NCBI GenBank assembly: GCA_947471745.1
Contig: CANJKZ010000724.1
Span: forward strand, 1,178,001 to 1,242,000
DNA: 64,000 nt
Direction: 5' to 3'
Source: Closterium sp. Naga37s-1
Lineage: Eukaryota; Streptophyta; Zygnematophyceae; Desmidiales; Closteriaceae
Position numbers and translations under genes: made by a program. Below are positions 1 through 9,848 of this stretch, one piece after another (the stretch's first letter is position 1; every line of letters starts with the position of its first letter). The notes beneath the pieces were generated by a model that was not told where the DNA came from, did no database searches, and saw only the letters and a list, made by a program, of their open reading frames with translations.

Positions 1-397
1 TGCGTCACTTACCCATTTGGTTGATACAATGCGTAAGTGCGTTACTTTCCCATATGGTTGGTACAAAAATTAACTGCATCACTTACCTATTTGGTTGGTA
101 CAATGAGTAAGTGCATTACTTACCCTCATGGTTAGTTCAAAGAGTTAGTGCGTCACTTACCCATATGGTTGGTACAAAGAGTAAATGCGTCACTTACCCA
201 TATGGTTGGTACTATGAGTATGTGCGTCAGATTCCCATATAGTTGGTATAAAAAGGAAGTGCTTCACTTATCTATATGGTTGGTACAATGAGTATGTGCG
301 TCACTTACCCATATGGTTGGTACAAAGAGTATGTGCGTTGTTACGCAGACTTTTATGTTCCTGGGACACCATACAAAGAGTATGTGCGTCGAGTCAA
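1..397. repeat. 37-bp satellite array, copy 1
   Basis: Diverged tandem units of about 37 bp, each carrying GTGCGTCACTTACCC, ATATGGTTGGTAC and a spacer such as AAAGAGTAA. The array runs from the window edge to the 3' LTR remnant of element 1. Units differ by point changes and a few partial units. The same monomer recurs near 11.9-13.3 kb and 31.5 kb. Short frames across the array only reflect repeat phase and are not called as genes. Confidence 0.93.
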
Positions 398-706
398 CGT
401 AAAATATATGTTGACACACCCCCATAGTCTAGGTGACGGTAGTCCTGTGGAAAAACAACACATATCTCAGGGTGGGTCTCAAGGACACACACAGTCTGAG
501 GGCAAGCAAGGGGCCACAAGGCCAGTCAGCAAGAACTAGCAAGGGTCACAAGACCAGTCCACGAGAACAAGACAAAAATAAGGGTGAAGCTAAAAAATCA
601 CCACACACTCCGAGAGCAAGCAAGGGGCCACAAAGCCAGTCCACATGCAGGTATATAGCAAATATGATGAGATGCAGGAGTACAAGACAAGCAGGACAAA
701 GCATCT

Positions 707-1870
707 CTACGTAAGCAAATGAGGACGGGCCGGCAGAAGGCCAAGTTGGGTGCAGAAACGGTGGTGGTCACAAGGCGGCAACGACTTGGTGAAGATATAT
801 GCAGTGTTGGCCTCAGAGACCACACGAAAGACGCGAGCCTGGCCACGCTGCTGCAACTCACGCAGAAGGCAGTAACAAAGCTGAATGTGCTTCGCCTTCC
901 CAACCAGTCGGGGCTCCTCACACAACAGGACAGCAGACCTGTTGTCGGCGAACAAGACAGGTGGAGAGCGAGGCCGCTCACCAAGGTCGGTGAGGAGGAA
1001 AGACAGCCAGCGAATCTCCTGGGCAGCAATGGCCGCAGCGTACACCTCTGCCTCACAGCTGGAACTGGAGACTGACGACGCCCGAGTCGATCGCCACGAA
1101 ACAGCACCTGTCCCGAGGCTAAAGGAGTACCCCTGTCTAGACCGACGCGTCTCCGCGTCGTCGGCCCACGACGAGTCCGAGAAACCTGTAAGTGTAACTG
1201 GCTGCCTCCCTCCAAGGACAAGTCTCATGCCTGATGTACTCGCCACATACTTCGCCACCCTCTTAGCAGCGTACCAGTAAGACGGACGGTGTCTCCCAGG
1301 CGCAACACAACGCGCCAGGATGCTAAGAGGGTAAGCTAGGTCAGGGCGAGTACAGGTCATCAGGTACATGAGAGAACCCACCAGCTCAAGATATGGACCA
1401 CTAGACTCAAATGACTTGTCCGAAGGTGGAGCCGTGAGCCCATGATCCACAGCAAGAGGGGTCAGCTGTACCTTGGAGAACGGGAAGCGAAACCGCGTGA
1501 GGATCTGCTCGACCATATGCGACTGAGTCAGCGTAATGGTGCGAGTTGCCCTGTCCCTGGTGATCTGCATGCCAATGTAGTGCTGCAGCTTACCAAGGTC
1601 AGTGCAAGTGTGTCTCCTCTGCAGTTCCTCCTTCTCAGAGGCCAGCGCACGTCGGTCGGGAGTGGCGAAGGCCAGGTCGTCAATGTAGACCAGGACAAAG
1701 AACGGGGTCGAGCCACGGCGGACGAACAGTGACGGGTCGTCTGCACGGTAAAGAGAACGACGGGGCTCTGGAGACACAGCACGATTGAGGGGAGAACGAC
1801 GAGTCCGCTGGGACGAGGAAAGGGACTGGACGGGGGGAGCAGGAGGGGACGGTAGGGGACCACGAACCAA
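707..1870 (-). pseudogene. Element 1 RT (C-terminal part) and RNase H remnant
   Basis: Translation on the minus strand shows copia RT and RNase H hallmarks: PFFVLVYIDDLAFAT (RT active-site region), QRRHTCTDLGKLQHYIGMQI, LVGSLMYLMTCTRPDLAYP, then RNase H stretches FSDSSWADD, SSSSCEAEVYAA and FADNRSAVLLC, and the C-terminal FTKSLPPCDHHRFC. The last motif matches element K and marks family 3. The Gln-rich stretch ahead of it is the expanded linker rather than an RT finger domain. Part of a broken element and not expected to be functional. Confidence 0.88.
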
Positions 1871-2250
1871 GCGTGCAGGTGCTGGGTCGGGCAGGTCGCG
1901 CAGATGCAGTCGCTGCTGCTCCGCCTCCTCTGGCGTCTGCTGCGGCGGTACCTGCCCCTGCTGCTGCTCCTGTGGGTCCGCCTCTGCCCTCTCCTGCTGC
2001 GGCTGCAGCTGCACCCGCTGCTGCGACCGGGACTCCTGCGTTACCCTCTCCTGCTGCGGCCGTGACTCCTCTACTCTCTCCTGCTGTGTCTGGAACTGCA
2101 CCTGCTGATGCGGGCGGGACTCCTGCTCTACCCTCTCCTGCTGCGACTGCAACTGCACCTGCTGCTGCAGTCGTGACCCCTCCTCTGCTCTCTCCTACTG
2201 CTGCTATGACTCCTCCTCTACGCTCTCCTGCTGCTGCGACTGAAACTGCA

Positions 2251-2251
<1 letters not shown>

Positions 2252-2284
<33 letters not shown>
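2252..2284. repeat. (CTG)n microsatellite
   Basis: An uninterrupted run of about eleven CTG triplets inside the integrase-RT linker of element 1. It sits at the end of a longer zone (about 1900-2284) of degenerate units of roughly 27-60 bp built from CTGCTGCGACTG-like and ACTCCTGC-like blocks. On the minus strand this gives Gln-rich or Ala-rich low-complexity peptide depending on frame. Confidence 0.92.
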
Positions 2285-2739
2285 AGGAGACGCTGCTCAC
2301 GGGTCAGGAAATGTACAGTGCGCGGTGTAGGCGCCACAGTGCCAGTGCCTCCAGCTCCAGCACCCCAAGAACCAGCACCTCCACCACCGACACCCCCGGG
2401 GCCTCCAGTACCTTCCGCAGAAACACCCCCAGGCTCCGCAGCAACCGGCCGCAGAGAAGAACGAGGAGGGAACTGCGGGACGGACGGGAAGTGATGGGGT
2501 GACGCGGGGCGAGGCCGCCGAATCGAGGCTGCCGTTTCCTCGAAGGGAGTGACCTCCACGCCCACAAACCCTGCATTCCCAGAGCCGACACCACCAGCTC
2601 CTGCAGCCCCAGTACCCTCACCCTCCGCAACTGCACCTCCCGCACCCCCAGACACGACAGGGACTGGACGCTGCGGGGGGGACGATTGCGGAGTGATGTG
2701 CAACACACCTGACGGGGCAGGACGCGAAGGGGGGCGGGC

Positions 2740-3740
2740 TACCGGGGCGACTGGGCGGGCTCAAGGATGAGGAACAGCGGGGGTGAAAAGACCTCAGTAC
2801 CTCGGTGGGGGCGACTTCTGTAGTAACAGACAGACTCGTCGAACGTGACGTCCTGAGAAGCGAAGAACTGGTAGGTGACCGGGTCGTAGAACACCCAGCC
2901 GGAGGCGTCCAAAGGGAAGCCAAGAAAGACGCAGGCACGAGTGCGCGGAGACAACTTGTTCGCGCCAGGGGCGCGAACGTGAGCCAGAAAACCCCAGACA
3001 CGAAAGTCAGCTGCTACGCCCGGAGAACCTGTCCAAAGGGAGACCGGCGTCACCCGTGGCCGTGCGTCACTGGGCCACAGGTTCAGCTGGTGCGCGGCGT
3101 AGCGGACTGCCTGAGGCCACAAGAACTGAGGGGCGTTGGCATGGCACATGGAGGTCCGGGCAACCTCCATGACCAGGCCGATGCGTCGCTCGGCTACCCC
3201 GTTCTGCTGCGACGAGGCTGGTAGCGTGTAAGACTGGATGATTCCCCGACCCTGACAGAACGTCTCCAGGCGAGTGGAAGAAAACTCACCACCACGTTCC
3301 GAGTGTAGGCGGAGCCCACACAGACCCTGGGCGCCACCCCACGCTAGTAGCCACGGCTCGAGGACGGTAGGCACGTCGGCCTTCCATCGCAAGGGGAAAC
3401 CCGTGGTGTAGCGGGAGTAGTCGTCCACCACAATCAGGAAGTAGCGCTCCTGACGTGGGCCATGGACCGGGGAGGAGCCCCAGACGTCCAAGTGCAGGGT
3501 CTAGAAGGGAGCCGTGGTGGGGGGAACGAGGACGAGTGAGGGGCAGCGCGCTGCCGACCCTCGACGCAAGGAGTGCACGGCGGCGCAGGCGAGCGAGGAA
3601 GCGGGGAAAGCGACTCTAGGAGACCTGAGACCAGACGGTGACGTGCCATCCTACTGAGACGTGGGAACGACGGGTGACCTAGACGGTGGTGCCAGAGGAC
3701 CGACGGGTGGGTGAGGGACCAACAGTCACACGACACAGCA
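2740..3740 (-). pseudogene. Element 1 integrase remnant
   Basis: GAG-pre-integrase signature (WHHRLGHPSFPRLSRM) followed by the integrase core with YFLIVVDDYSRYTTGFPL, LRLHSERGGEFSS and QQNGVAERRIGLVMEVAR, the DD(35)E-type copia integrase. After the core come LWPSDARPRVTP and a chromodomain-free region typical of copia integrase C-termini (DASGWVFYDP, SQDVTFDESVCYYR). The close relative in element 2 covers the same region. Part of a broken element. Confidence 0.88.
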
Positions 3741-3749
3741 GCTACCTGA

Positions 3750-4630
3750 CCTTACCTGACCTGGCCTGACCCAGTGTGGTGGGACCCAGTGTGTAGTGAG
3801 TACAGACCAGAGCCCGGCTCCCTGTGAATAGTGGCCAGAGGGGCCCCAGTGGTACCGACTGTGCAGGAGTCAACAGGCTCGTCCAGTGGGAAAGTAGTGA
3901 CTACACCTAGGTCGTGGAGGTGACTGACACCCACCAGGTTCCTGGAGAACGAGGGGGTGTAGTAACCTGTGAGAAACCCAGAGGGAGCCGCCGGACACGG
4001 GAGAGTGGTGGTGCTGCGGGCAACTACAGGTCCCACAGAGGGGTCAGCCAAGGCGACAGTGACTGGAGTGCGCAGTGGTGTGAGGTCAGTACAGTCGCGA
4101 AAGAAACAGCTGGAGGCTCCAGAGTCTAGGGTGAATGAAAGCTGTGCAGTTTGTGAGGTCGCAACTGAGCCAGCTACAAAGGCTGGTGCTAGACTAGTGG
4201 TAGCTGCAGCTCCTACACAAAGACCCTCAGAGGCGCCTGGACTGGAAAAAAACACACGCACCAAGAGTGGAAACACCGGTCTCTAATCGTGCAGCCGGGA
4301 AAGGTCCTAGACCAGGTAGGTGAGACTCAACTGGTGCAGCAGTGCGCTGGCGAAGACGCGAGGGCCAGTACGGTGTAATAGCGTGAGGACCAAAACGCTC
4401 ACGGTGGAGGTCGTCGAGTCGACGATAGCAGGTGGACGCAGAGTGGTCAGGGCTCCAGCAGGTAGTGCCAGCACCAGGGCCTGTCAGGGCCCGGTACCCA
4501 CAGGGGCCGACGTTTCTCCCACTGCTAGCTGAGCCACTGCTGGGGGCTCCACACTTTGAACCCGCAGGTCCCCACTGCCGGGAGTGCTGCGGCTGGCCCT
4601 GCTGCTGTAGAACTCTAGTACACGCCATGT
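3750..4630 (-). pseudogene. Element 1 Gag tail and protease remnant
   Basis: The protease hallmark FTLDSGASSCFFRDCTDLTPL-type sequence lies near 4090-4150 on the minus strand, followed by the copia protease pattern VALADPSVGPVVA and SRNLVGVSHLHDLGV. Upstream is a short Cys/His stretch (TCWSPDHSASTC) that looks like the degenerate zinc knuckle of family-3 Gag. Part of a broken element. Confidence 0.8.
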
Positions 4631-4654
4631 GAGTAGCTAGAAACGGGGGGGGTG

Positions 4655-5075
4655 CGCTGGCGGTAGCCTAAGCTGCTGCTGGTACGCTGGGGGCAGCCTA
4701 TGCTGCTGCTGGTTCTGCTGGGGGCAGCCTAAGCTGCTGCTAGTTCTGCTGGGGGCAGCCTAAGCTGCTGATGGGGCGCTCGGGGCAGCCTATGCTGCTG
4801 CTGGTTCTGCTGGGGGCAGCCTAAGCTGCTGCTGGTTCTGCTGGGGGCAGCCTATGCTGCTGCTGGTTCTGCTGGGGCCAGCCGAAGCTGCTGCTGGTGC
4901 GCTGGGGGCAGCCTAAGCTGCTGCTGGTTCTGCTGGGGGCAGCCTAAGCTGCTGCTGATGCGCTGGGGGGCAGCCTAACCTGCTGCTGGTGCGCTGGGGG
5001 CAGCCTATGCTGCTGATGGTTCTGCTGGGGGCAGCCTAAGCCTTTGCTGGTGCGCTGGGGGCAGACTACGCTGAT
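4655..5075. repeat. 31-bp minisatellite in element 1 leader
   Basis: About 13 tandem copies of a 31-bp unit containing GGGGGCAGCCTAAG and CTGCTGCTGGTTCTGCT, with scattered substitutions and small length changes. It lies where the Gag-coding or leader part of element 1 should be. No protein function is apparent. Confidence 0.92.
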
Positions 5076-5085
5076 GCTGGTGTGG

Positions 5086-5470
5086 GGTGGGGCGGCGTGT
5101 TTCAGGTCTGGGGCGGCGGTTTTCCAGGTGGGGCGGCGGTTTTCAGGTTTGGGGCGGCGGGTTCAAGTGGTAAGTGGCAGTTTTCAGGTGTGGCGGCGGT
5201 TTGCAGGGGTGGGGTGGCTGGTTTCAGGTCTGGGGCGGCGGGTTCAGGTCTTGGGGCTGCGGTTTTCAGGTCTGGGGCGGCTGTTTCCGGGTGGGGCGGC
5301 GGTTTCCAGGTGGTAAGTGGCGGTTTCCAGGTGGGGCGGCGGTTGTTAGGGGTGGGGCGGCAGGTTTCAGGTCTGGGGACGGCGGTTTTCAGGTCTGTGG
5401 CGGCTGTTTCCAGGTGGGGCGGCGGTTTTCAGGTGGTAAAAGACGGTTTCCAGGTGGGGCGTCGGTTCAA
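5086..5470. repeat. GGCGGCGGTTTTCAGGT minisatellite
   Basis: An irregular tandem array of roughly 20-24 bp units built from GGGGCGGCGG and TTTCAGGTCTGG or TTTCCAGGTGG. It follows the 31-bp array directly. The plus strand is strongly G-rich, with many runs of three to four G, so G-quadruplex formation is conceivable (inference). Confidence 0.88.
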
Positions 5471-5846
5471 ACAGCGGGCTGCACGTGCGCGCGGCTGTTG
5501 CTGGGCGTGCGTGCGGCCGCGACGTACGTGCGCGAAGCTGCGCGTGCGGCTAAGTCTGCGCGCGCAACTACGCGCGTGCGTCAACTGCACGCTAGCGGGC
5601 TGGGGGGGGCAACGCGGGGGGTAAAATGAGTGGGACACGGGGCATTAAACCGAGTGACGCACGGGGCAAAAACGGGTGGGGCGCAGGGCAGAAACGGGTG
5701 ACGCGCGGGGGCAACGGGGGGAGCGATCTACGGGCTCTACGGTGCAGGGCGCTTCGGGCTACGGGGCGCTACGAGGCGCGCGGGTGGTGGGCCCATGACT
5801 ATCGAGAGGAAAATCGCCTAGGGAAAAATCGCCTAGGGGGAACTTC
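5470..5846. other. GC-rich leader of element 1, no gene seen
   Basis: A CG-rich stretch with CGCGCG-type runs and short GGGGCGCTACGAGGCGCG-like repeats, between the minisatellites and the primer-binding site of element 1. Similar wording (ACGGGCGCTACGGG) recurs in the leader of element 2, so this is most likely element leader DNA. Confidence 0.6.
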
Positions 5847-5857
5847 GCTCTATACCA
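5847..5857 (-). other. Primer-binding site of element 1
   Basis: On the minus strand TGGTATAGAGC follows the LTR end ...GTAACA directly. It is close to TGGTATCAGAGC, the usual site complementary to initiator tRNA-Met in plant copia elements. The same 11 bases stand next to the LTR of element 2, which supports the boundary. Confidence 0.75.
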
Positions 5858-5995
5858 TGTTACGATATGAAACTCAATGAATTGATAGAAAATGTGAAGT
5901 ACAACCGTAGATATAGCAAACCCTAATCATACAAAAAAAATAGAAATGTAACACCCAGACTAACCTAAACAATACATATAAAATATATGTTGACA
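5858..5995 (-). repeat. Short 5' LTR of element 1 (138 bp)
   Basis: On the minus strand the LTR begins TGTCAACATATATTTTATAT and ends ATATCGTAACA. It shares a core (TAGGGTTTGCTATATC, GTGTTACA, TTAGTCT) with the 149-bp LTR of element 2. The first bases recur at 398-416 as the 3' LTR remnant of element 1. The flanking primer site fixes the right boundary. It is very short for a copia LTR. Confidence 0.78.
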
Positions 5996-6099
5996 CCTGC
6001 ACCCCCAGAGCCGGCACCACGGGCTCCAGCAGTCCCAGTACCCACACCATCCGCAGCTGCACCTCCCGCACCCCCTGACACGACAGGAACTGGACGCTG

Positions 6100-7191
6100 T
6101 GTTGGGTGCAAATTCACATTGCACGACATCCTGCCGTCTGTTTGTACTAGTATGCGTGTGCGAATGCATTTGGGTGTGAATGGAATGTTCGTGTGTTTGT
6201 TTGCTTTCGCAATTTTCGCTTGATGCATTTGCAGGTACTCGCGCAATGTGCGCTTCGGCACAACATTGTACGCGCTATGAACAGTGCAAGCAGAAAGGAC
6301 GAGCTCGCAAAGGAACCCAAGATGGACGCTTTGCAGTTCGGTTGAATTGATTGCGCAGATTCAGTTCTATCCAACTCGAAATTGTACTGTTTTGTTTGGT
6401 TGACTATAGTGTAGCAGGGCAGGCACTATAGGGGTACAATTTAGGTGAAGGTTGGATGTTGTTTGTCTGTATCTGCATGCTACAGGGCCAGGGGAAACCA
6501 GCGGAACCAGCATTTGGCTGGTTGGGCAAAGACAAAACAGGTTCTGTTTTTAGGACCTGAACCTGGTTGTTGTTTTCCCAGGTTGGAAAAACAGAACCAG
6601 AGGTTGTTTACCAACCTACCACCTGCTGTTTTGTCCAGCCAGGTTGGTTCTGTTGCTTGGAATTATTTGGGATCATCCCTGGTTGTTCCCAGGTTGATTC
6701 CCAAGGTCCTTGCTAGCTAGAACTATTTATTCCTTCTCTGTTTGTACCTGGATATAGTGAAATTGATTCAAGCGAATTCCTTCCTTGCTGGAATTTTGTT
6801 TCTACGCGGTGCGACGGCGGAATGCTACCGAGTCAACGTTAGTACGCTAGCACTACGACGCTAGGCAAACGCTGTCCGAGTCATAACTTCGTAATGGCAG
6901 AACTTTTCGCGAGGCAACTTGGCTCTTTTGAAAGCTCTTAGAGTGAGCTTCGATATAGCGAGTTCTCAGCTTAATCCGATCGACGGTCTGCACGGCACGC
7001 TGCGCGACGTTCAAGGTACTCTTGCTGTTTTGACTAAGTCCCTCTTGATCCCTCTCTCTACATACTCGGACCCGAGGATAGGGGCTGGTCTTGTACCAAG
7101 CACCCAGGGACCCTTGGAGGTGACCCCGAGGAGAGGTTTTAAGTTGGATAACGTCTTAATAGCCTGAGTTTATTAGGCCCTTACACCAACA
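6100..7191 (+). repeat. Solo family-1 LTR with CGCTG duplication
   Basis: A full-length family-1 LTR (1,092 bp, TGTTGGG...CACCAACA) with no internal retrotransposon sequence on either side. The five bases before it (CGCTG, 6095-6099) equal the five after it (7192-7196), a clean target-site duplication. The host sequence on both sides rejoins the linker of element 2, as comparison with 2640-2730 of element 1 shows. Typical product of LTR-LTR recombination. Confidence 0.95.
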
Positions 7192-7251
7192 CGCTGCAGG
7201 GGAGACGACAGCGGAGTGATGTGCGACACACCTGACGGGGCAGGACGCGAA

Positions 7252-7285
<34 letters not shown>
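7252..7285. repeat. G34 homopolymer
   Basis: An unbroken run of about 34 G on the plus strand, in the linker of element 2. The matching site in element 1 (about 2731-2740) has only a short interrupted G run, so this is a local expansion. On the minus strand it reads as polyproline. Exact length may be affected by assembly error. Confidence 0.9.
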
Positions 7286-7289
7286 CTAC

Positions 7290-8430
7290 CGGGGCCACTC
7301 TGGGGGGCTCAGTGGTGAGGAACAGCGGGGGGGAGAAGGTCTGATAACCTCGGTGAGGGCGACTCCTGTAGTAACTGACCGACTCGTCGAAAGTGACGTC
7401 GTGGGAACTGAAGAACTGGCAGGTAATCGGGTCGTAGAACTGCCAGCCGGAGGTGTCAAGTGGGAAGCCAAGAAAGACGCAGGCACGGGTGCGCGGAGAG
7501 AACTTGTTCGCGCCAGGGGCGCGAACGTGGGCCAGGGAACCCCAGACGCGGTAGTCAGCTGCTACACCTGGAGAACCTGTCCAAAGGGAGACCGGCGTCA
7601 CCCGTGGCCGTGCGTCACTAGGCCACAGGTTCAGCTGGTGCGCGGCGTAGCGGACTGCCTGAGGCCACAACAACTGGGGGGCACTGGCATGGCACATAGA
7701 GGTCCGGGCAACCTCCATGACCAGGCCGATGCGTACTGCTGCGGCGAGTCTGGTAGCGTGTAAGACTGGATGATCCCCCGACGCAAGGAGTGCACGGCGG
7801 CGCAGGCGAGCGAGGAAGCGGGGCAAGCGACTCTGGAAGACCTGAGACCAGACGGTGACGTGCCATCCTACTGAGACGTGGGAACGACGGGTGACCTAGA
7901 CGGTGGTGCCAGAGGACCGACGGGTGGGTGAGGGACCGACAGTCACAGCAGCTACCTGACCTTACCTGACCTGGCCTGACCCAGTGTGGTGGGACCTAGT
8001 GTGTAGTGAGTACAGACCAGAGCCCGGCTCCCTGTGAATAGTGGCCAGAGGGGCCCCAGTGGTACCGACTGTGCAGGAGTCAACAGGCTCGTCCAGTGGG
8101 AAAGTAGTGACAACTCCAAGGTCGTGGAGGTGACTGATCCCCACCAAGTTCCTTGAGAACGGGGGGGTGTAGTAACCTGTGAGAAACCCAGAAGGAGTCG
8201 CCGGACACAGGAGAATAGTGGTGCTGTGGGCAACTACAGATCCCACGGAGGGGTCGGCCAAGGCGACAGTGACTGGAGTGTGCAGTGGCGTTAGGTCGGT
8301 GCATTCGCGAAAGAAACAGCTGGACGCTCCAGAGTCTAGGGTGAAGGAAAGCTGTGCAGTCGGTGAGGTCGCACCTGGGCTGGCGACAAAGGCCGGTACT
8401 AGACTAGTGGTAGCTGCAGCTCCCACACTA
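7290..8430 (-). pseudogene. Element 2 protease and integrase remnants
   Basis: The minus strand encodes FTLDSGASSCFFRECTDLTPL-like protease sequence (about 8310-8360), SRNLVGISHLHDLGV, then the integrase C-terminal half with IGLVMEVARTSMCHA, LWPSDARPRVTPVSLW and DVTFDESVSYYRSRPHRG. Most of the integrase core seen in element 1 is not present. Closest relative in the window is element 1. Part of a broken element. Confidence 0.85.
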
Positions 8431-8554
8431 AGAACCTCTGAGGCACCTGGACTCTACGAAAGCACCAAGACTGGAAACACAAGTCTCAACACAAGTCGCC
8501 ACATCGAAATGGCACGCTAGGGTAGGGGCCAGTCGAGGGGGCAGTACCAGTGGT

Positions 8555-8800
8555 AGGTGTCTGCGAGTGCGGTGGGGAGTGGTCTAGTGCGGTAGGGAGT
8601 GGTCTAGTGCGGTGGGAAGCAGTCTAAAATCGGTCGGATGCGGTTGAGAGCGGTTTGGCGTGGTCTCGTGCGGTGGGGGAGCGGTAAGGTGCTGTAGGGT
8701 ACGGCCGGATGTGGTCTGGTGCGATGGGGAGCAGTTTAGTGAGGTGGGGAGCGGTCTAGTGCGGTGGGGAGCGGTCTAGTGCAGTGGAAGGCACGGGCAG
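8555..8800. repeat. 20-bp minisatellite GCGGTGGGGAGCGGTCTAGT
   Basis: Roughly a dozen imperfect tandem copies of a unit close to GCGGTGGGGAGCGGTCTAGT in the leader of element 2. The plus strand is G-rich. No coding potential that agrees with Gag is visible. Confidence 0.88.
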
Positions 8801-8811
8801 AACGCTGCTGG

Positions 8812-8950
8812 CGCTGGCTGCTGTTGCAGGCGTTGGCTACTGTTGCTGGCGCTGGCTGCTGTTGCTGGCGCTAGCTGCTGTTGCTGGCGCTAGCTGCTGT
8901 TGCTGGCGCTAGCTGCTGTTGCTGGCGCTAGCTGCTGCTCGCGCTAGCGT
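8812..8950. repeat. 19-bp minisatellite CTGCTGTTGCTGGCGCTAG
   Basis: About seven tandem copies of a 19-bp unit (CTGCTGTTGCTGGCGCTAG), partly as GGCTGC variants, directly after the 20-bp array in the leader of element 2. Confidence 0.9.
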
Positions 8951-9059
8951 GGGGCGGCGCACTGCAGCCGCTGATGATCGTGCTAGCGCGCGACGGCCGA
9001 CGGGCGCGACTGGCTAGGGCGAGGGTTGGACGAGCTCGGGCGAGGGTGAGGCGGTGGGC

Positions 9060-9560
9060 GCGACATTTTAGGGTTACGGGCACTGAGGCGACGGGCGACG
9101 GGCGCTACGGGCGACGGGCGCTACGGGCGACGGGCGCTACAGGCGACGGGCTCTACGGGCGACAGGTGTCGCGACAAGAGTGCCCGCGGGGGGCCGCGCT
9201 ACGGGACGAAAGAGGGCCCGCAGGGGGGGGGGGGGAGGGCGTACGATGGGACGCACGTGAGGGCGCGCGGGGGCCCCGCTACGGGACGAACGAGAGCGAC
9301 CGCGGGGGGCCGCGCTAAGGACGAACGAGAGCGCCCGGGGGGGGGGCGCACTACGGGCCGAACTAAGGCCCGTGGGGGCCGCGCTACGGGACGATCTCAG
9401 GCCCGCGGGGGGGGGAGGGGGGGCGCGCTACGGGACAAACTAAGGCCCGCGGGGGCCGCTACGGGACGAACTAAGGCCCGTGGGGTGACGGGACCTGCCG
9501 AGGGCGCTACGGGCAACGGGCGGCGAACGGACGGCGAACGGACGGCGGACGGGCGGCTAA
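9060..9560. repeat. G-rich minisatellites GCGACGGGCGCTACGG and CGCTACGGGACGAACTAAGGC
   Basis: Two adjoining families in the leader of element 2. Near 9080-9170 are 16-bp units of the type GCGACGGGCGCTACGG. Near 9180-9500 are irregular units of about 30-38 bp with GGGGCCGCGCTACGGGACGA and AACTAAGGCCCG blocks, with G runs up to twelve. A short tail repeats GAACGGACGGC near 9520-9560. Confidence 0.85.
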
Positions 9561-9699
9561 CGGGCAGCTTCCGAGCGGCTAGCATGTGAAACCCTAAAAC
9601 GAGCGAGCCAACGAGCGGCGAGCGCGCTACGGGCAGCTATCGAGCAACGAACGGGGCGTTCGGAGGTGGGCCCATGTGAACGAACTAAGCTCTATACCA

Positions 9700-9848
9700 T
9701 GTCAAAGATAGAACTGGGAGAATGAATGGGTAGAAACAAGCAGTACAAGGGAGGATATAGCAAACCCTAAGGGGGTTATACCCTCTACATCATAACTCAG
9801 TGTAACACCTAGACTAAACTAACAAACTATAACAATTATAGTTTGACA
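9700..9848 (-). repeat. Short 5' LTR of element 2 (149 bp)
   Basis: On the minus strand it begins TGTCAAACTATAATTG and ends TATCTTTGACA, giving TGTCAAA...TTTGACA inverted ends. It shares its core with the LTR of element 1 and is followed on the minus strand by TGGTATAGAGC (9689-9699), the primer-binding site. The right edge joins the RT of element H directly. Confidence 0.8.

Larger units (their letters stand above)
398..5995 (-). mobile_element. Element 1: family-3 Ty1/copia retrotransposon, broken
   Basis: Minus-strand copia fossil. Reading from the right: a short 5' LTR (5858-5995), a primer-binding site (5847-5857), a minisatellite-rich leader (about 4640-5846), a small zinc-knuckle Gag remnant (about 4230-4630), protease with DSGAS (about 3750-4280), integrase with HHRLGHP and RGGEF motifs (about 2740-3740), a Gln/Pro/Ala-rich linker (about 1870-2700), then the C-terminal part of RT with YIDD and RNase H (about 700-1870). 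A 3' LTR tip of about 19 bp lies at 398-416 beside satellite DNA. Domain order PR-INT-RT-RH is diagnostic for copia. The element is clearly broken, with several breaks, and is probably old. Most of the Gag core known from element K is not recognisable here. Confidence 0.9.
5996..9848 (-). mobile_element. Element 2: family-3 Ty1/copia retrotransposon, broken, with a solo LTR inside
   Basis: Minus-strand sister of element 1. From the right: 5' LTR (9700-9848), primer-binding site (9689-9699), minisatellite leader (about 8520-9688), protease (about 7960-8430), integrase (about 7290-7950), and the start of the Pro-rich linker (5996-6099 and 7192-7290), which is split by a solo LTR. RT and RNase H are not present, because the left edge abuts the LTR of element 1. 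The right edge cuts into element H, so element 2 probably landed in H. Several breaks; old. Confidence 0.88.

Noticed and set aside
5086-5629. Gly/Phe/Gln-rich plus-strand frames over the minisatellites
   Set aside because: All three frames stay open through the repeat because the unit lacks stops; no protein family is recognisable.
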